Below are positions 1-6,752 of a DNA stretch of 14,987 nucleotides, piece after piece. The position numbers were made by a program, and so were the translations under genes. The DNA is from Bacillota bacterium. Lineage in GTDB: Bacteria; Bacillota; Proteinivoracia; UBA4975. The stretch covers positions 1-14,987 of the forward strand of contig JAAYHI010000181.1 of the NCBI GenBank assembly GCA_012727415.1, written 5' to 3'. A model generated the notes under the pieces. The model was given only the letters and a program-made list of their open reading frames with translations, had not been told where the DNA came from and searched no databases. How positions within the stretch are numbered: position 1 is the first letter of the stretch; the number at the start of each line of letters is the position of its first letter.

Positions 1-1
1 A

Positions 2-616
2 ATCTGGTGTTCCCTGGCCATCGTGATGTTTATACTTTACCCCTTGGCTGTGAGCATTTATTACCGGGCTTGGCCCAGCGGCCTGACGCTGCTGAAAGCG
101 CTATTAGGTGTAATGCCTGTATTCTGGACTGTCGGTGCCATTGAAGCTCTGACCTTTTCGCCCATGTTGGGAGCCGGCGGCTCGTACCTGGGTTTTGTCA
201 CCGGCAACCTGACTAATTTGAAAGTCCCTTGCGCTGTCAGTGCCATGGAAGTGGCGAGGGTTAAACCAGGGACTGAAGAAGGAGAGCTGATCTCCACTAT
301 TTCCATTGCAGTGTCCTCCATCGTCACCACCGTGATTATTTTGCTGGGAGTGTTTCTGCTTTCCCGGTTGCAGCCTGTTTTGGAGTCGCCGCTCCTGGCT
401 CCTGCCTTTGCCAACATCCTGCCCTCGCTCTTTGGCGCCCTGGCGGTGGTGTTTATTTCGAAGAACTGGAAGATTGCCATGGCCCCACTGGTGTTTATGC
501 TGGTGCTGTTCATTTCGGTGCCCTCTTTAGCTAACTCTGTAAGTGTCCTGGTGCCAGTGGGAGCCATTATTGCCATCGGGGCGGCGCGGATTTTGTACAA
601 AAAAGGCCTTTTGTAA
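2..616 (+). CDS. Conserved-looking integral membrane protein, 5' end cut by window edge
   Basis: The frame is open to the left edge (codons from base 2 read IWCSLAIVMFILYPLAV), so the gene almost certainly starts upstream and the GTG at 23 and ATG at 26 are internal. The visible part has about five to six hydrophobic segments and a short charged loop (EVARVKPGTEEGE). A Gly/Asn-rich stretch between segments (GAGGSYLGFVTGNLTN) could line a transport path, but that is a guess. The C-terminus is a short basic tail (YKKGLL). I do not recognise the family and assign no substrate. It ends 15 bases before the M20 peptidase start and is probably cotranscribed with it. Real coding sequence is likely because of the length, the membrane-protein pattern and the tight spacing; the function is unknown. 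Confidence 0.75.
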   Translation: MWCSLAIVMFILYPLAVSIYYRAWPSGLTLLKALLGVMPVFWTVGAIEALTFSPMLGAGGSYLGFVTGNLTNLKVPCAVSAMEVARVKPGTEEGELISTISIAVSSIVTTVIILLGVFLLSRLQPVLESPLLAPAFANILPSLFGALAVVFISKNWKIAMAPLVFMLVLFISVPSLANSVSVLVPVGAIIAIGAARILYKKGLL

Positions 617-631
617 ATAGAGGTGAATTGC

Positions 632-2068
632 ATGGAGATACTAATCTTTATTGGCGCCGCCCTGGCTGTGCTCCTGGCTGTAATTTTTATCAGGGCTTTG
701 CGCTTCCGACCCTATCCTGCGCCGGAAGCCCCTCCTTTTTCCGTTGAGTTTGACGGCAACAGAGCCATTGAAAATTTAACCAGGATGATTCAGTGCAAGA
801 CTGTGTCTTATTTAGATACCAGCCTTGAGGATGAAGGGGAGTTTGAGAAATTCCGGGCTTTGCTTAAAGAAAGCTACCCCCTGGTGCATAAACATTGTCC
901 TCTGCAACGCATTGGCCGCACAGGACTCCTCTATCATTGGCAGGGGAAAAGTGACGACAAGCCAACGGTGTACATGGCCCATTACGATGTTGTCCCTGCC
1001 GAAGGGGAGGCCTGGGAACAGCCGCCCTTTGCCGGGGTTATCAGCGGCGGCTGTCTTTGGGGGCGGGGGACCCTGGATACTAAAGGGACATTGTGCGCCA
1101 TCATGGAAGCTGCCGAGCACTTGCTGGCCCAGGGGTTTGTCCCGGAAAACGATATCTACCTCTCCTTTTCCGGGGACGAGGAGACTAACGGCAGCAGCGC
1201 TGCTGACATTGTGGACTATCTTGAGGCTAAAGGTGTTAAACCGCACATGGTTTTGGATGAGGGCGGTGCCATTGTCCAGGGAGCAGTGCCGGGGGTAAAA
1301 GAAAAATGCGCCTTGGTCGGCACTGGTGAGAAGGGAAAACTGCACTTGAAATTTACCGTAAACAGCAAGGGCGGCCATGCTTCTTCGCCGCCGCCCCATT
1401 CTCCCGTTGGCATCCTGGCCAGAGCTGTATGCGCCGTGGAAAATAAGCCCTTCAGGTTTCACATTGCGGCACCTGCCCGGGAGATGTTTGACATCCTTGG
1501 ACGCCATGCAGGATTTGGCCTCAAGCTCATCTTTGCGAACTTAGGAGTCTTTGCCCCCCTGCTCAACCTTGTTGCCAGAAAACTGGGGGGAGAGATCAAT
1601 GCCTTGGTCCGCACCACCGTGGCCTTTACTAAGATGAAGGCCAGTGATACCGTTAATGTCTTTCCGGCGACGGCCAGTGTCGAAGCGGATGTAAGGATGA
1701 TGGAGGGAGATACCGCCGAGTCTGTCATCGCCGCCTTACACAAGCGGATAAGAAATGAGGCCGTTGAAATTGAGGCAGTGAATGCTATTGAAGTGCGTCC
1801 CTTTTCACCAATCGGGACTGAGCCGTGGCAGCGCCTGGCGGAGGGCATCAGTCAGATATGGCCGGGGACATTGGTGTCGCCATACATGATGCTGGCCTGT
1901 ACAGATTCCCGACATTTCACCAGGATTTGCCCCAATGTCCTGCGCTTTTGCCCTATGGAGCTCTCGGCCGAAGAGCGCAAGATGATTCACGGCAGCAATG
2001 AACGCATTCCCCTGGAGAAGATCGTAACTACAGTAAAGTTCTATATTTGTATGATGTTAAAAAGCTAG
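632..2068 (+). CDS. M20 family metallopeptidase (carboxypeptidase/deacylase-like), membrane-anchored
   Basis: A 478-residue protein with the di-zinc M20 signature. The motif HYDVVP carries His117 and Asp119, GRGTLDTKG carries the bridging Asp149, GDEETNG carries the catalytic/ligand pair Glu183-Glu184, and LDEGG carries Asp209. A late CTDSRHF supplies the probable final His ligand. Residues about 4-22 form one hydrophobic segment, so the enzyme is probably anchored or exported, as in the PM20D1/CPS1-like branch. It should hydrolyse an amide bond in a peptide or N-acyl amino acid; the substrate cannot be read from sequence. The ATG at 632 is preferred over the GTG at 623 because AGAGGTG at 619-625 is well placed for 632 and would overlap 623. 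The next gene begins 14 bases after the stop, which suggests an operon. Confidence 0.9.
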   Translation: MEILIFIGAALAVLLAVIFIRALRFRPYPAPEAPPFSVEFDGNRAIENLTRMIQCKTVSYLDTSLEDEGEFEKFRALLKESYPLVHKHCPLQRIGRTGLLYHWQGKSDDKPTVYMAHYDVVPAEGEAWEQPPFAGVISGGCLWGRGTLDTKGTLCAIMEAAEHLLAQGFVPENDIYLSFSGDEETNGSSAADIVDYLEAKGVKPHMVLDEGGAIVQGAVPGVKEKCALVGTGEKGKLHLKFTVNSKGGHASSPPPHSPVGILARAVCAVENKPFRFHIAAPAREMFDILGRHAGFGLKLIFANLGVFAPLLNLVARKLGGEINALVRTTVAFTKMKASDTVNVFPATASVEADVRMMEGDTAESVIAALHKRIRNEAVEIEAVNAIEVRPFSPIGTEPWQRLAEGISQIWPGTLVSPYMMLACTDSRHFTRICPNVLRFCPMELSAEERKMIHGSNERIPLEKIVTTVKFYICMMLKS

Positions 2069-2082
2069 TACGGAGGATGACA

Positions 2083-3153
2083 ATGGTCAAGAGGATTGCA
2101 GAGATCAGCCTGTTTGTAGTAATGTTTGTCGCAGCTTACGCCGCCATGAATTATTATGTCTACGTTCACGTGACGCTGGCACTTTTCCCCCTGGGTGATT
2201 CCCCTGTGGGGCAGGTTGTATTTGTGTTATTGGCCCTTTCCTATCCTCTCAGCCAGTTTTTTAAGTCCTGGAGGCGAAGGCCGCTGTTAATGGCGGGCTC
2301 CCTGTGGCTGGGGATGGTGGCCATTTCCACGGCGGTTTTTCTGCTCTGTGACTTCTTATCTCTGTTTTTGCCCCTGGGCAATCAAGCCTGGGCCATTGTC
2401 TTCATCCTTGCTTTGACCATCCTGGGAGCATGCAAAGCCTGGCGGGGCCCCGCGGTCAAAGAAGTGCACCTGCAGCGCAAGCGAGGGACCCCCTTTAGCA
2501 TTGCCCATCTTTCAGACCTGCACCTGGGGCCCCAGACTTCCCTCAAATGGCTGGAGAAGGTTATCGCCCGGGTAAACAGCCTTGATGCCGATATCGTCGT
2601 AATTACCGGAGACTTGCTTGACGATACATACGAAAGAGCAGTTAGATTTCTGCCGGCCTTTCGCAGCATCAGGGCCAAAGGGATCTACGCCGTTTCGGGG
2701 AACCACGAATACTACCAAGACATTGAGCACTTCCGGCGCTTTTGCCGCGAGGCCGGGATTGAGGTTGCAGATGGCAAGGCCCTCAGAATCGCCGACGGGG
2801 TTAACCTGCTCGGCCTCGGCGGAAAAATTACGCGCATAGATTCCGGGACCGAGGCCCTCATCCGGGAGCAGTTGGCCAGGAGCGGCCCGGAAGATTACAA
2901 TATCCTGCTCATTCACCAGCCTGTGGGTTTCAGGAAAACCGCTGCCCTGGGCATCGACCTGCAGCTGTCGGGTCACACCCACCGGGGGCAAATAATACCC
3001 CTCAATTTCCTCATTCACCTGGCCTACCCCTATGCTTACGGTTTGCATGCCCTGGGGGATTCACATATCTACGTTTCCTCGGGGACCGGCACCTGGGGGC
3101 CGCCTCTGAGAATTGGCTCCAGTTCGGAGATTGTGAAAATCAAGGTAAGTTAG
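2083..3153 (+). CDS. Membrane-anchored metallophosphoesterase (YkuE/YaeI-like)
   Basis: A 356-residue protein. The N-terminal ~120 residues hold about four hydrophobic segments (near 8-30, 43-60, 68-92 and 102-118). A calcineurin-like phosphoesterase domain follows, with all the family motifs: SDLH (Asp145, His147), GDLLD (Asp177), GNHE (Asn207, His208), a lone His278 in LLIHQP, and GHTH (297-300). These residues bind a two-metal centre that hydrolyses phosphate esters or pyrophosphates. YkuE/YaeI relatives are envelope-associated, and YaeI/LpxH-like members act on lipid-linked phosphates; that role here is inference. The start at 2083 is chosen because GGAGG at 2072-2076 lies 6 bases upstream, whereas the ATG at 2077 directly abuts it. 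Together with the peptidase before it and the cardiolipin synthase after it, the gene suggests an envelope neighbourhood. Confidence 0.9.
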   Translation: MVKRIAEISLFVVMFVAAYAAMNYYVYVHVTLALFPLGDSPVGQVVFVLLALSYPLSQFFKSWRRRPLLMAGSLWLGMVAISTAVFLLCDFLSLFLPLGNQAWAIVFILALTILGACKAWRGPAVKEVHLQRKRGTPFSIAHLSDLHLGPQTSLKWLEKVIARVNSLDADIVVITGDLLDDTYERAVRFLPAFRSIRAKGIYAVSGNHEYYQDIEHFRRFCREAGIEVADGKALRIADGVNLLGLGGKITRIDSGTEALIREQLARSGPEDYNILLIHQPVGFRKTAALGIDLQLSGHTHRGQIIPLNFLIHLAYPYAYGLHALGDSHIYVSSGTGTWGPPLRIGSSSEIVKIKVS

Positions 3154-3207
3154 GCTGGGTCTGCTCTCAGGCAACATTGCCCGGGATATCGGCCTCGCCA
3201 TTTTTTG

Positions 3208-3216
3208 TGCTATAAT
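3208..3216 (+). promoter_or_regulatory. Extended -10 promoter for cardiolipin synthase gene
   Basis: TGCTATAAT is a perfect TATAAT (3211-3216) with an upstream TGn extension, 34 bases before the ATG at 3251. No convincing -35 lies at 17 bases (the hexamer at 3188-3193 is poor), which is common for extended -10 promoters. It sits in the 97-base gap after the phosphoesterase, where I see no terminator, so read-through from upstream is also possible. Confidence 0.6.
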
Positions 3217-3250
3217 TAATTGGCAGTTGGTCGGGAAAGGGGTGATGTGA

Positions 3251-4786
3251 ATGCTCTATAAAGCAATCAGGCTTATTTTTTCCCAGCGGGTTCTTGTCAG
3301 TATTTTGATATTGTTGCAATTAACTCTGTTCTTTTTCTTTGTCACTACCTCTGTCAAGTACTTTGATACCATCGGGGTCATTCTTTCGGTAATCAGCTTG
3401 TTGGTTGTATTTTTTATTTTCAACAAAAAGAGTAAACCCGCGTATAAATTATCCTGGGTCTTTCTCATCCTCGCTTTCCCTGTTTTTGGCGGGTTATTCT
3501 ATTTGCTCTTTACCTTTCAATCTACTACGAAAAAGGTCAAGCGGCAGATGGAAAGCATTGTCCGGGAAACTCAACCCTTATTTGCTCCTGATTACGATGC
3601 CCTGCCCTTTTTTGAAAAGGAAGTCCGGGACTCCTTGCGTCTGGTCCGTTATCTGCAGGAATACGCAGGTTTTCCTGCCTACTGTTATACCCAGACCGAG
3701 TACTTGACACCGGGAGAGGCGAAGTATGCGGCCCTGCTTCGGGAACTGGCAAAGGCTGAGAGATACATCTTTTTGGAGTACTTCATTATTGAAGAAGGGT
3801 TGATGTGGAATTCTATCCTGGAGATTCTGAAGGAAAAGGCCAAAGCCGGGGTGGATGTCCGCCTTTTATATGATGATATGGGCTGCCTTCTCCACCTGCC
3901 CCAGAGTTATCCCAAGACCCTGGCCCAATATGGAATTAAAAGCGTTGTCTTTAACAAATTCCGGCCAGCACTTTCAACCCTGCAAAATAATCGGGATCAC
4001 CGCAAGATTGCCATCATCGATGGCAAGGTGGCATTTACCGGCGGCGTCAACCTGGCCGATGAGTATATCAATGCTGTGGAGAGGTTCGGCCATTGGAAAG
4101 ATGCTTCTGTCATGCTCAAGGGGGAAGCGGCCTGGAGCTTGACTTTGATGTTTTTGCAGATGTGGGCCTTGACTACCAATGAAAAAGTTGACTATGCCAA
4201 ATTCCGGCCCTGGCAGGACGAGGATTGCCCTGTTCAATCCGACGGCTGGGTGCTGCCCTACGCCGACAGCCCAATTGATGACGAACATGTCAGCGAGCAT
4301 GTGTACATGGAGATCATTACTGGTGCCAAAGAGTATCTCTATATCAATACTCCTTATCTCATTATCGATGATACTATGCTCTCAGCTCTGGCCCTGGCGG
4401 CAAAATCTGGGGTGGATGTCAGGATTGTCACCCCGCATCATTGGGACAAGAAATTTGTCCATATTACCACCCGCTCTTATTACCGCGACCTCATTGAAGC
4501 AGGGGTGAAAATATACGAATACAGTGACGGTTTTATTCACTCCAAAACCTTTGTCTCCGACGACAAGGTGGCTACCGTAGGCACTACGAATCTGGATTTC
4601 CGCAGCCTCTATCTGCATTTTGAATGCGGCGTGTGGATGTATGAATCCCGGGCGGTGCAACAAGTAAAAGAAGATTTCTGCAAGACTCTGGAGAGGTGCC
4701 AACTCATTACCCTGGAGGAATGTCGGGGTAATGCCCTGTTGCGCCTGGTCCAGAATGTACTGCGAGTATTTGCCCCCCTTATGTAA
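3251..4786 (+). CDS. cls: Cardiolipin synthase (phospholipase D superfamily)
   Basis: A 511-residue protein of the usual length for bacterial cardiolipin synthases, which join two phosphatidylglycerol molecules into cardiolipin and release glycerol. Two N-terminal hydrophobic segments (about 14-33 and 41-58) and a third near 68-88 anchor it in the membrane. Two phospholipase D HKD motifs follow: His250, Lys252 and Asp257 in HRKIAIIDG, and His430, Lys432 and Asp437 in HSKTFVSDD. GGVN and GTTNLDFRS follow them as expected. The start at 3251 has AAAGGGGTGA upstream at a good distance and gives a full-length N-terminus. It has its own extended -10 promoter, and no obvious terminator separates it from the next operon. 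Confidence 0.96.
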   Translation: MLYKAIRLIFSQRVLVSILILLQLTLFFFFVTTSVKYFDTIGVILSVISLLVVFFIFNKKSKPAYKLSWVFLILAFPVFGGLFYLLFTFQSTTKKVKRQMESIVRETQPLFAPDYDALPFFEKEVRDSLRLVRYLQEYAGFPAYCYTQTEYLTPGEAKYAALLRELAKAERYIFLEYFIIEEGLMWNSILEILKEKAKAGVDVRLLYDDMGCLLHLPQSYPKTLAQYGIKSVVFNKFRPALSTLQNNRDHRKIAIIDGKVAFTGGVNLADEYINAVERFGHWKDASVMLKGEAAWSLTLMFLQMWALTTNEKVDYAKFRPWQDEDCPVQSDGWVLPYADSPIDDEHVSEHVYMEIITGAKEYLYINTPYLIIDDTMLSALALAAKSGVDVRIVTPHHWDKKFVHITTRSYYRDLIEAGVKIYEYSDGFIHSKTFVSDDKVATVGTTNLDFRSLYLHFECGVWMYESRAVQQVKEDFCKTLERCQLITLEECRGNALLRLVQNVLRVFAPLM

Positions 4787-4814
4787 TGGGTTACAAAAAA
4801 ACTTAAATAGGTTA

Positions 4815-4842
4815 TTGACATATGTCATAAATGGAGTATAAT
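4815..4842 (+). promoter_or_regulatory. Sigma-A promoter of the Fe-S/NifX-type operon
   Basis: A perfect TTGACA (4815-4820) and a perfect TATAAT (4837-4842) are separated by 16 bases, 42 bases before the GTG start at 4884. Both hexamers match consensus exactly, so the unrepressed promoter should be strong. I see no sigma-54 -24/-12 elements here. The -35 lies within one palindrome, and a second identical palindrome covers the expected start site. Confidence 0.85.
4816..4827 (+). promoter_or_regulatory. Palindromic operator copy 1 (overlaps -35)
   Basis: TGACATATGTCA is a perfect 12-bp palindrome sharing five of its bases with the -35 hexamer. A bound protein would compete with RNA polymerase. 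An identical copy lies 32 bases downstream, centre to centre, about three helical turns, so two dimers would sit on the same DNA face. The binding protein is unknown; the UPF0251 protein at 5190 is the obvious candidate. Confidence 0.7.
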
Positions 4843-4847
4843 ATAAA

Positions 4848-4859
4848 TGACATATGTCA
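4848..4859 (+). promoter_or_regulatory. Palindromic operator copy 2 (over the start site)
   Basis: A second exact copy of TGACATATGTCA begins 5 bases after the -10 hexamer, so it covers the predicted transcription start. Placed this way it would block initiation or early clearance. Two identical perfect palindromes flanking one -10 box are very unlikely by chance. Confidence 0.7.
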
Positions 4860-4883
4860 ATAATTATTTTAGGAGGTGTCTTT

Positions 4884-5144
4884 GTGCCTGGAAGAGATGG
4901 AACCGGTCCTTTGGGCCAGGGCCCGTTGACCGGAAGAGGATTTGGAGTATGCTCGGGGGCAGTTCCTGCAGGTTATGGCATGGGACTTGGACGCCGCAGA
5001 GGTTTCGGCAGGGGTTTGCCTTATCGTACTGCAGCACCTGTTGCAGGGGACAGGGAACTATTGGAAATGCGGAGGCAAGTGCTCCAGTCAAGGCTTGACC
5101 TGGTGAAAAAGCAGCTGGAGAATTTGTCGGAAGAAGATGAGTAG
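4884..5144 (+). CDS. DUF5320 family small protein
   Basis: An 86-residue protein beginning MPGRDGTGPLGQGPLTGRG, the Gly-rich opening that defines DUF5320 proteins, with one conserved-looking Cys at 23. Residues 17-46 are rich in Gly and Arg (GRRRGFGRG). Residues about 57-84 form a charged helix likely to be a coiled coil (ELLEMRRQVLQSRL onward). The family function is not known; it recurs beside NifX-type proteins and ferredoxin-containing MinD ATPases in anaerobes. The GTG at 4884 is chosen because AGGAGG at 4871-4876 is 7 bases upstream and the family begins with MP. It is the first gene of the operon. Confidence 0.88.
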   Translation: MPGRDGTGPLGQGPLTGRGFGVCSGAVPAGYGMGLGRRRGFGRGLPYRTAAPVAGDRELLEMRRQVLQSRLDLVKKQLENLSEEDE

Positions 5145-5183
5145 CAGGGGTCTTTACCCCTGTTACTCCAAAGTAACGGGGGT
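5145..5183 (+). promoter_or_regulatory. Mutually exclusive RNA hairpins covering the UPF0251 ribosome-binding site
   Basis: Two stems compete for the same bases. Stem A (5145-5162) is CAGGGGT-CTTT-ACCCCTG, 7 bp. Stem B (5156-5183) pairs ACCCCTGTTACT with AGTAACGGGGGT around a CCAA loop: 12 bp with one U-G pair. The 3' side of stem B contains the GGGGGT of the UPF0251 ribosome-binding site. Stem A starts at the first base after the DUF5320 stop codon, so a terminating ribosome would open it. There is no T-run, so this is not a terminator. It looks like a translational control or coupling element. Confidence 0.6.
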
Positions 5184-5189
5184 GAAGGT

Positions 5190-5540
5190 ATGCCGAGACC
5201 TAGAAAGTGGCGCAAAGTCTGTTGCCTGCCCAAAACGAGTGTTTTTGGTCCCTTGAACTCCTCATCTGAAGGGGCAGTAATCATGACTGTGGATGAGTAC
5301 GAGGCCATTCGCCTCATTGACCTCGAGGGTTTTACTCAGGAAGAATGCGCCGCACAGATGCAGATTGCCCGCACCACTGTCCAGGGCATTTATGCCCAGG
5401 CCCGGGCAAAGATCGCCCAATCCCTGGTTAACGGCAAGGTTTTAAAAATTGAAGGCGGTGATTACCAGTTATGCCAGGGCCTTGCATGCGGCCGGGGTTG
5501 TCACAGGCACAGGCGGGGTAACCGAGGCCAGGGAAAATAA
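5190..5540 (+). CDS. UPF0251 (DUF134) helix-turn-helix DNA-binding protein
   Basis: A 116-residue protein matching UPF0251 over its whole length: MPRPRKWRKVCCLP at the N-terminus, then IMTVDEYEAIRLIDLEGFTQEECA (residues 31-54) and a sigma-70 region-4-like helix-turn-helix at about 47-75 (AARTTVQ-type turn, here IARTTVQGIY). The N-terminal Cys11-Cys12 pair and the Cys/His tail (CQGLACGRGCHRHRR, 95-109) could bind a metal or Fe-S cluster. That would make it a metal- or redox-responsive regulator, which is inference. It is the only classical DNA-binding protein in the operon and so the likely reader of the twin palindromes upstream. The ATG at 5190 follows GGGGGTGAA. Confidence 0.93.
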   Translation: MPRPRKWRKVCCLPKTSVFGPLNSSSEGAVIMTVDEYEAIRLIDLEGFTQEECAAQMQIARTTVQGIYAQARAKIAQSLVNGKVLKIEGGDYQLCQGLACGRGCHRHRRGNRGQGK

Positions 5541-5553
5541 GGAGAGTGAAATA

Positions 5554-5913
5554 ATGAAAATAGCGATACCCGTTAACGCTAAGTCGATGGAGTCTGCAAT
5601 TTGCCAGTCTTTTGGCCGCGCCCCTTATTATCTGTTCTATGATGGCGAAGAGGGCACAAGCGAATTCAAGGAGAACAGCGCTTGTGCCAGTCAAGGAGGC
5701 GCCGGCATCAAGGCAGCCCAGTTAATTGTCGATGAAAAGGCTGATGTTTTGCTCACTCCTCGTTGCGGTGAAAATGCTGCTCAGGTTCTCCGGGGAGCAG
5801 GGGTCAAGATGTATAAGACCATGAATGATTCAATCAGAGAAAATATTCAGGCCTTTAAAGAAGGCAAACTCAGCGAGCTGCGCGACATCCATCCCGGACA
5901 CCATCGGGGATAG
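5554..5913 (+). CDS. NifX/NafY-type dinitrogenase iron-molybdenum cofactor biosynthesis family protein (copy 1)
   Basis: A 119-residue single-domain protein with the family's opening (MKIAIPVN), an early FGRAPYYLFYD, a central GAGIKAAQLIVDEKADVLLTP and a C-terminal NIQAFKEGKL. NifX/NafY proteins bind Fe-S or Mo-Fe-S cofactor intermediates; many anaerobes without nitrogenase carry stand-alone members of unsettled role. Cys17, Cys44 and Cys71 and the tail HPGHHRG are possible ligands. The ATG at 5554 is chosen over upstream in-frame starts because AAGGAG lies at 5539-5544 and the family begins here; upstream starts would overlap the UPF0251 gene. The next gene begins two bases after the stop. 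Confidence 0.92.
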   Translation: MKIAIPVNAKSMESAICQSFGRAPYYLFYDGEEGTSEFKENSACASQGGAGIKAAQLIVDEKADVLLTPRCGENAAQVLRGAGVKMYKTMNDSIRENIQAFKEGKLSELRDIHPGHHRG

Positions 5914-5915
5914 CA

Positions 5916-6752
5916 ATGAAGATTGCAGTGCTCAGCGGCAAAGGCGGCACCGGCAAGACTTTTGTCTCTGTAAATCTGGCCGCTGTCGCCGGAGATGCAA
6001 TGTATGTGGACTGTGATGTTGAAGAACCCAATGGACATCTGTTTTTTAAGCCCGGAGCTGTTAAGACCCGACAGGTTGCAGTTGAGATACCCCTTGTCGA
6101 CTCGGAACGGTGTACCGGCTGCAGGGTATGCGTTGATTTTTGCAACTATCATGCTTTGGCATGGGTTGGCGGGGGGGTAAAGATATTTGACGAGATCTGC
6201 CATTCCTGCGGCGGGTGCATAATCCTTTGCCCTGAGAAGGCCTTAACAGGGAAGGAAAAGGTTATCGGTCAGGTACAGAGGGGTAAATCAGAGGCAGTGA
6301 CGGTGCTTTCGGGGATGTTAAATCCCGGCATACCTTCGGGCGTGCCAATCATCAAAGAATTGCTAAAGGGCACAGAAGAAAAAGAGCGGGTATTTATCGA
6401 CTGTCCCCCTGGCAGTGCCTGCATAGTCATGGAGACAGTTGCCGCCGCCGACTACTGTATTCTGGTGACAGAACCAACAGTATTTGGCGTTCACAACCTC
6501 AATATGGTCTGGGAATTGGTTACGCTTCTAGGCAAGCCCTGCGGTGTTGTTATTAATAAATTTGTCGAGACAGAAAACCCCGCAGAAAAGTATTGTGCGG
6601 AAAAGGAAATCGACGTCATTGGCAGAATCCCTTTCGATGCGGAGTTGGGCCTGCTTAATTCCAATGCCCTGATTGCCGTCAGGGAAAAGGCCAAATACGG
6701 TAGACTCTTCGGCGACCTCCTTGCCAGGATAACGGGGGAGGTGTGGTTATGA
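5916..6752 (+). CDS. MinD-superfamily P-loop ATPase with inserted ferredoxin domain (first paralogue)
   Basis: A 278-residue protein with the deviant Walker A GKGGTGKT (8-15) of the MinD/Mrp/ArsA group and a Walker B-like VFIDCPPGS. A two-cluster ferredoxin is inserted after about residue 60. Cys66, 69, 72 and 76 and Cys95, 98, 101 and 105 form two CxxCxxCxxxC motifs, enough for two [4Fe-4S] clusters. This is the COG1149-type architecture of anaerobes, thought to couple ATP to Fe-S or metal-cofactor transfer. The start follows the previous stop by two bases with no strong ribosome-binding site, so translation is probably coupled. The stop overlaps the next start (ATGA). It is similar in layout to the next gene and probably works with it as a pair. 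Confidence 0.93.
   Translation: MKIAVLSGKGGTGKTFVSVNLAAVAGDAMYVDCDVEEPNGHLFFKPGAVKTRQVAVEIPLVDSERCTGCRVCVDFCNYHALAWVGGGVKIFDEICHSCGGCIILCPEKALTGKEKVIGQVQRGKSEAVTVLSGMLNPGIPSGVPIIKELLKGTEEKERVFIDCPPGSACIVMETVAAADYCILVTEPTVFGVHNLNMVWELVTLLGKPCGVVINKFVETENPAEKYCAEKEIDVIGRIPFDAELGLLNSNALIAVREKAKYGRLFGDLLARITGEVWL

Noticed and set aside
3154..3207. A terminator after the metallophosphoesterase gene
   Set aside because: GGCAACATTGCC can form only a very short stem with a tiny loop and has no T-run.
4787..4883. A sigma-54 promoter for the metal-cofactor operon, as in Desulfovibrio ORP loci
   Set aside because: No GG-N10-GC type -24/-12 element is seen; perfect sigma-A hexamers are present instead.
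5145..5162. The 7-bp GC-rich hairpin after DUF5320 as an intrinsic terminator
   Set aside because: No T-run follows (TTACTCC comes next), and the downstream genes are clearly part of the same operon.
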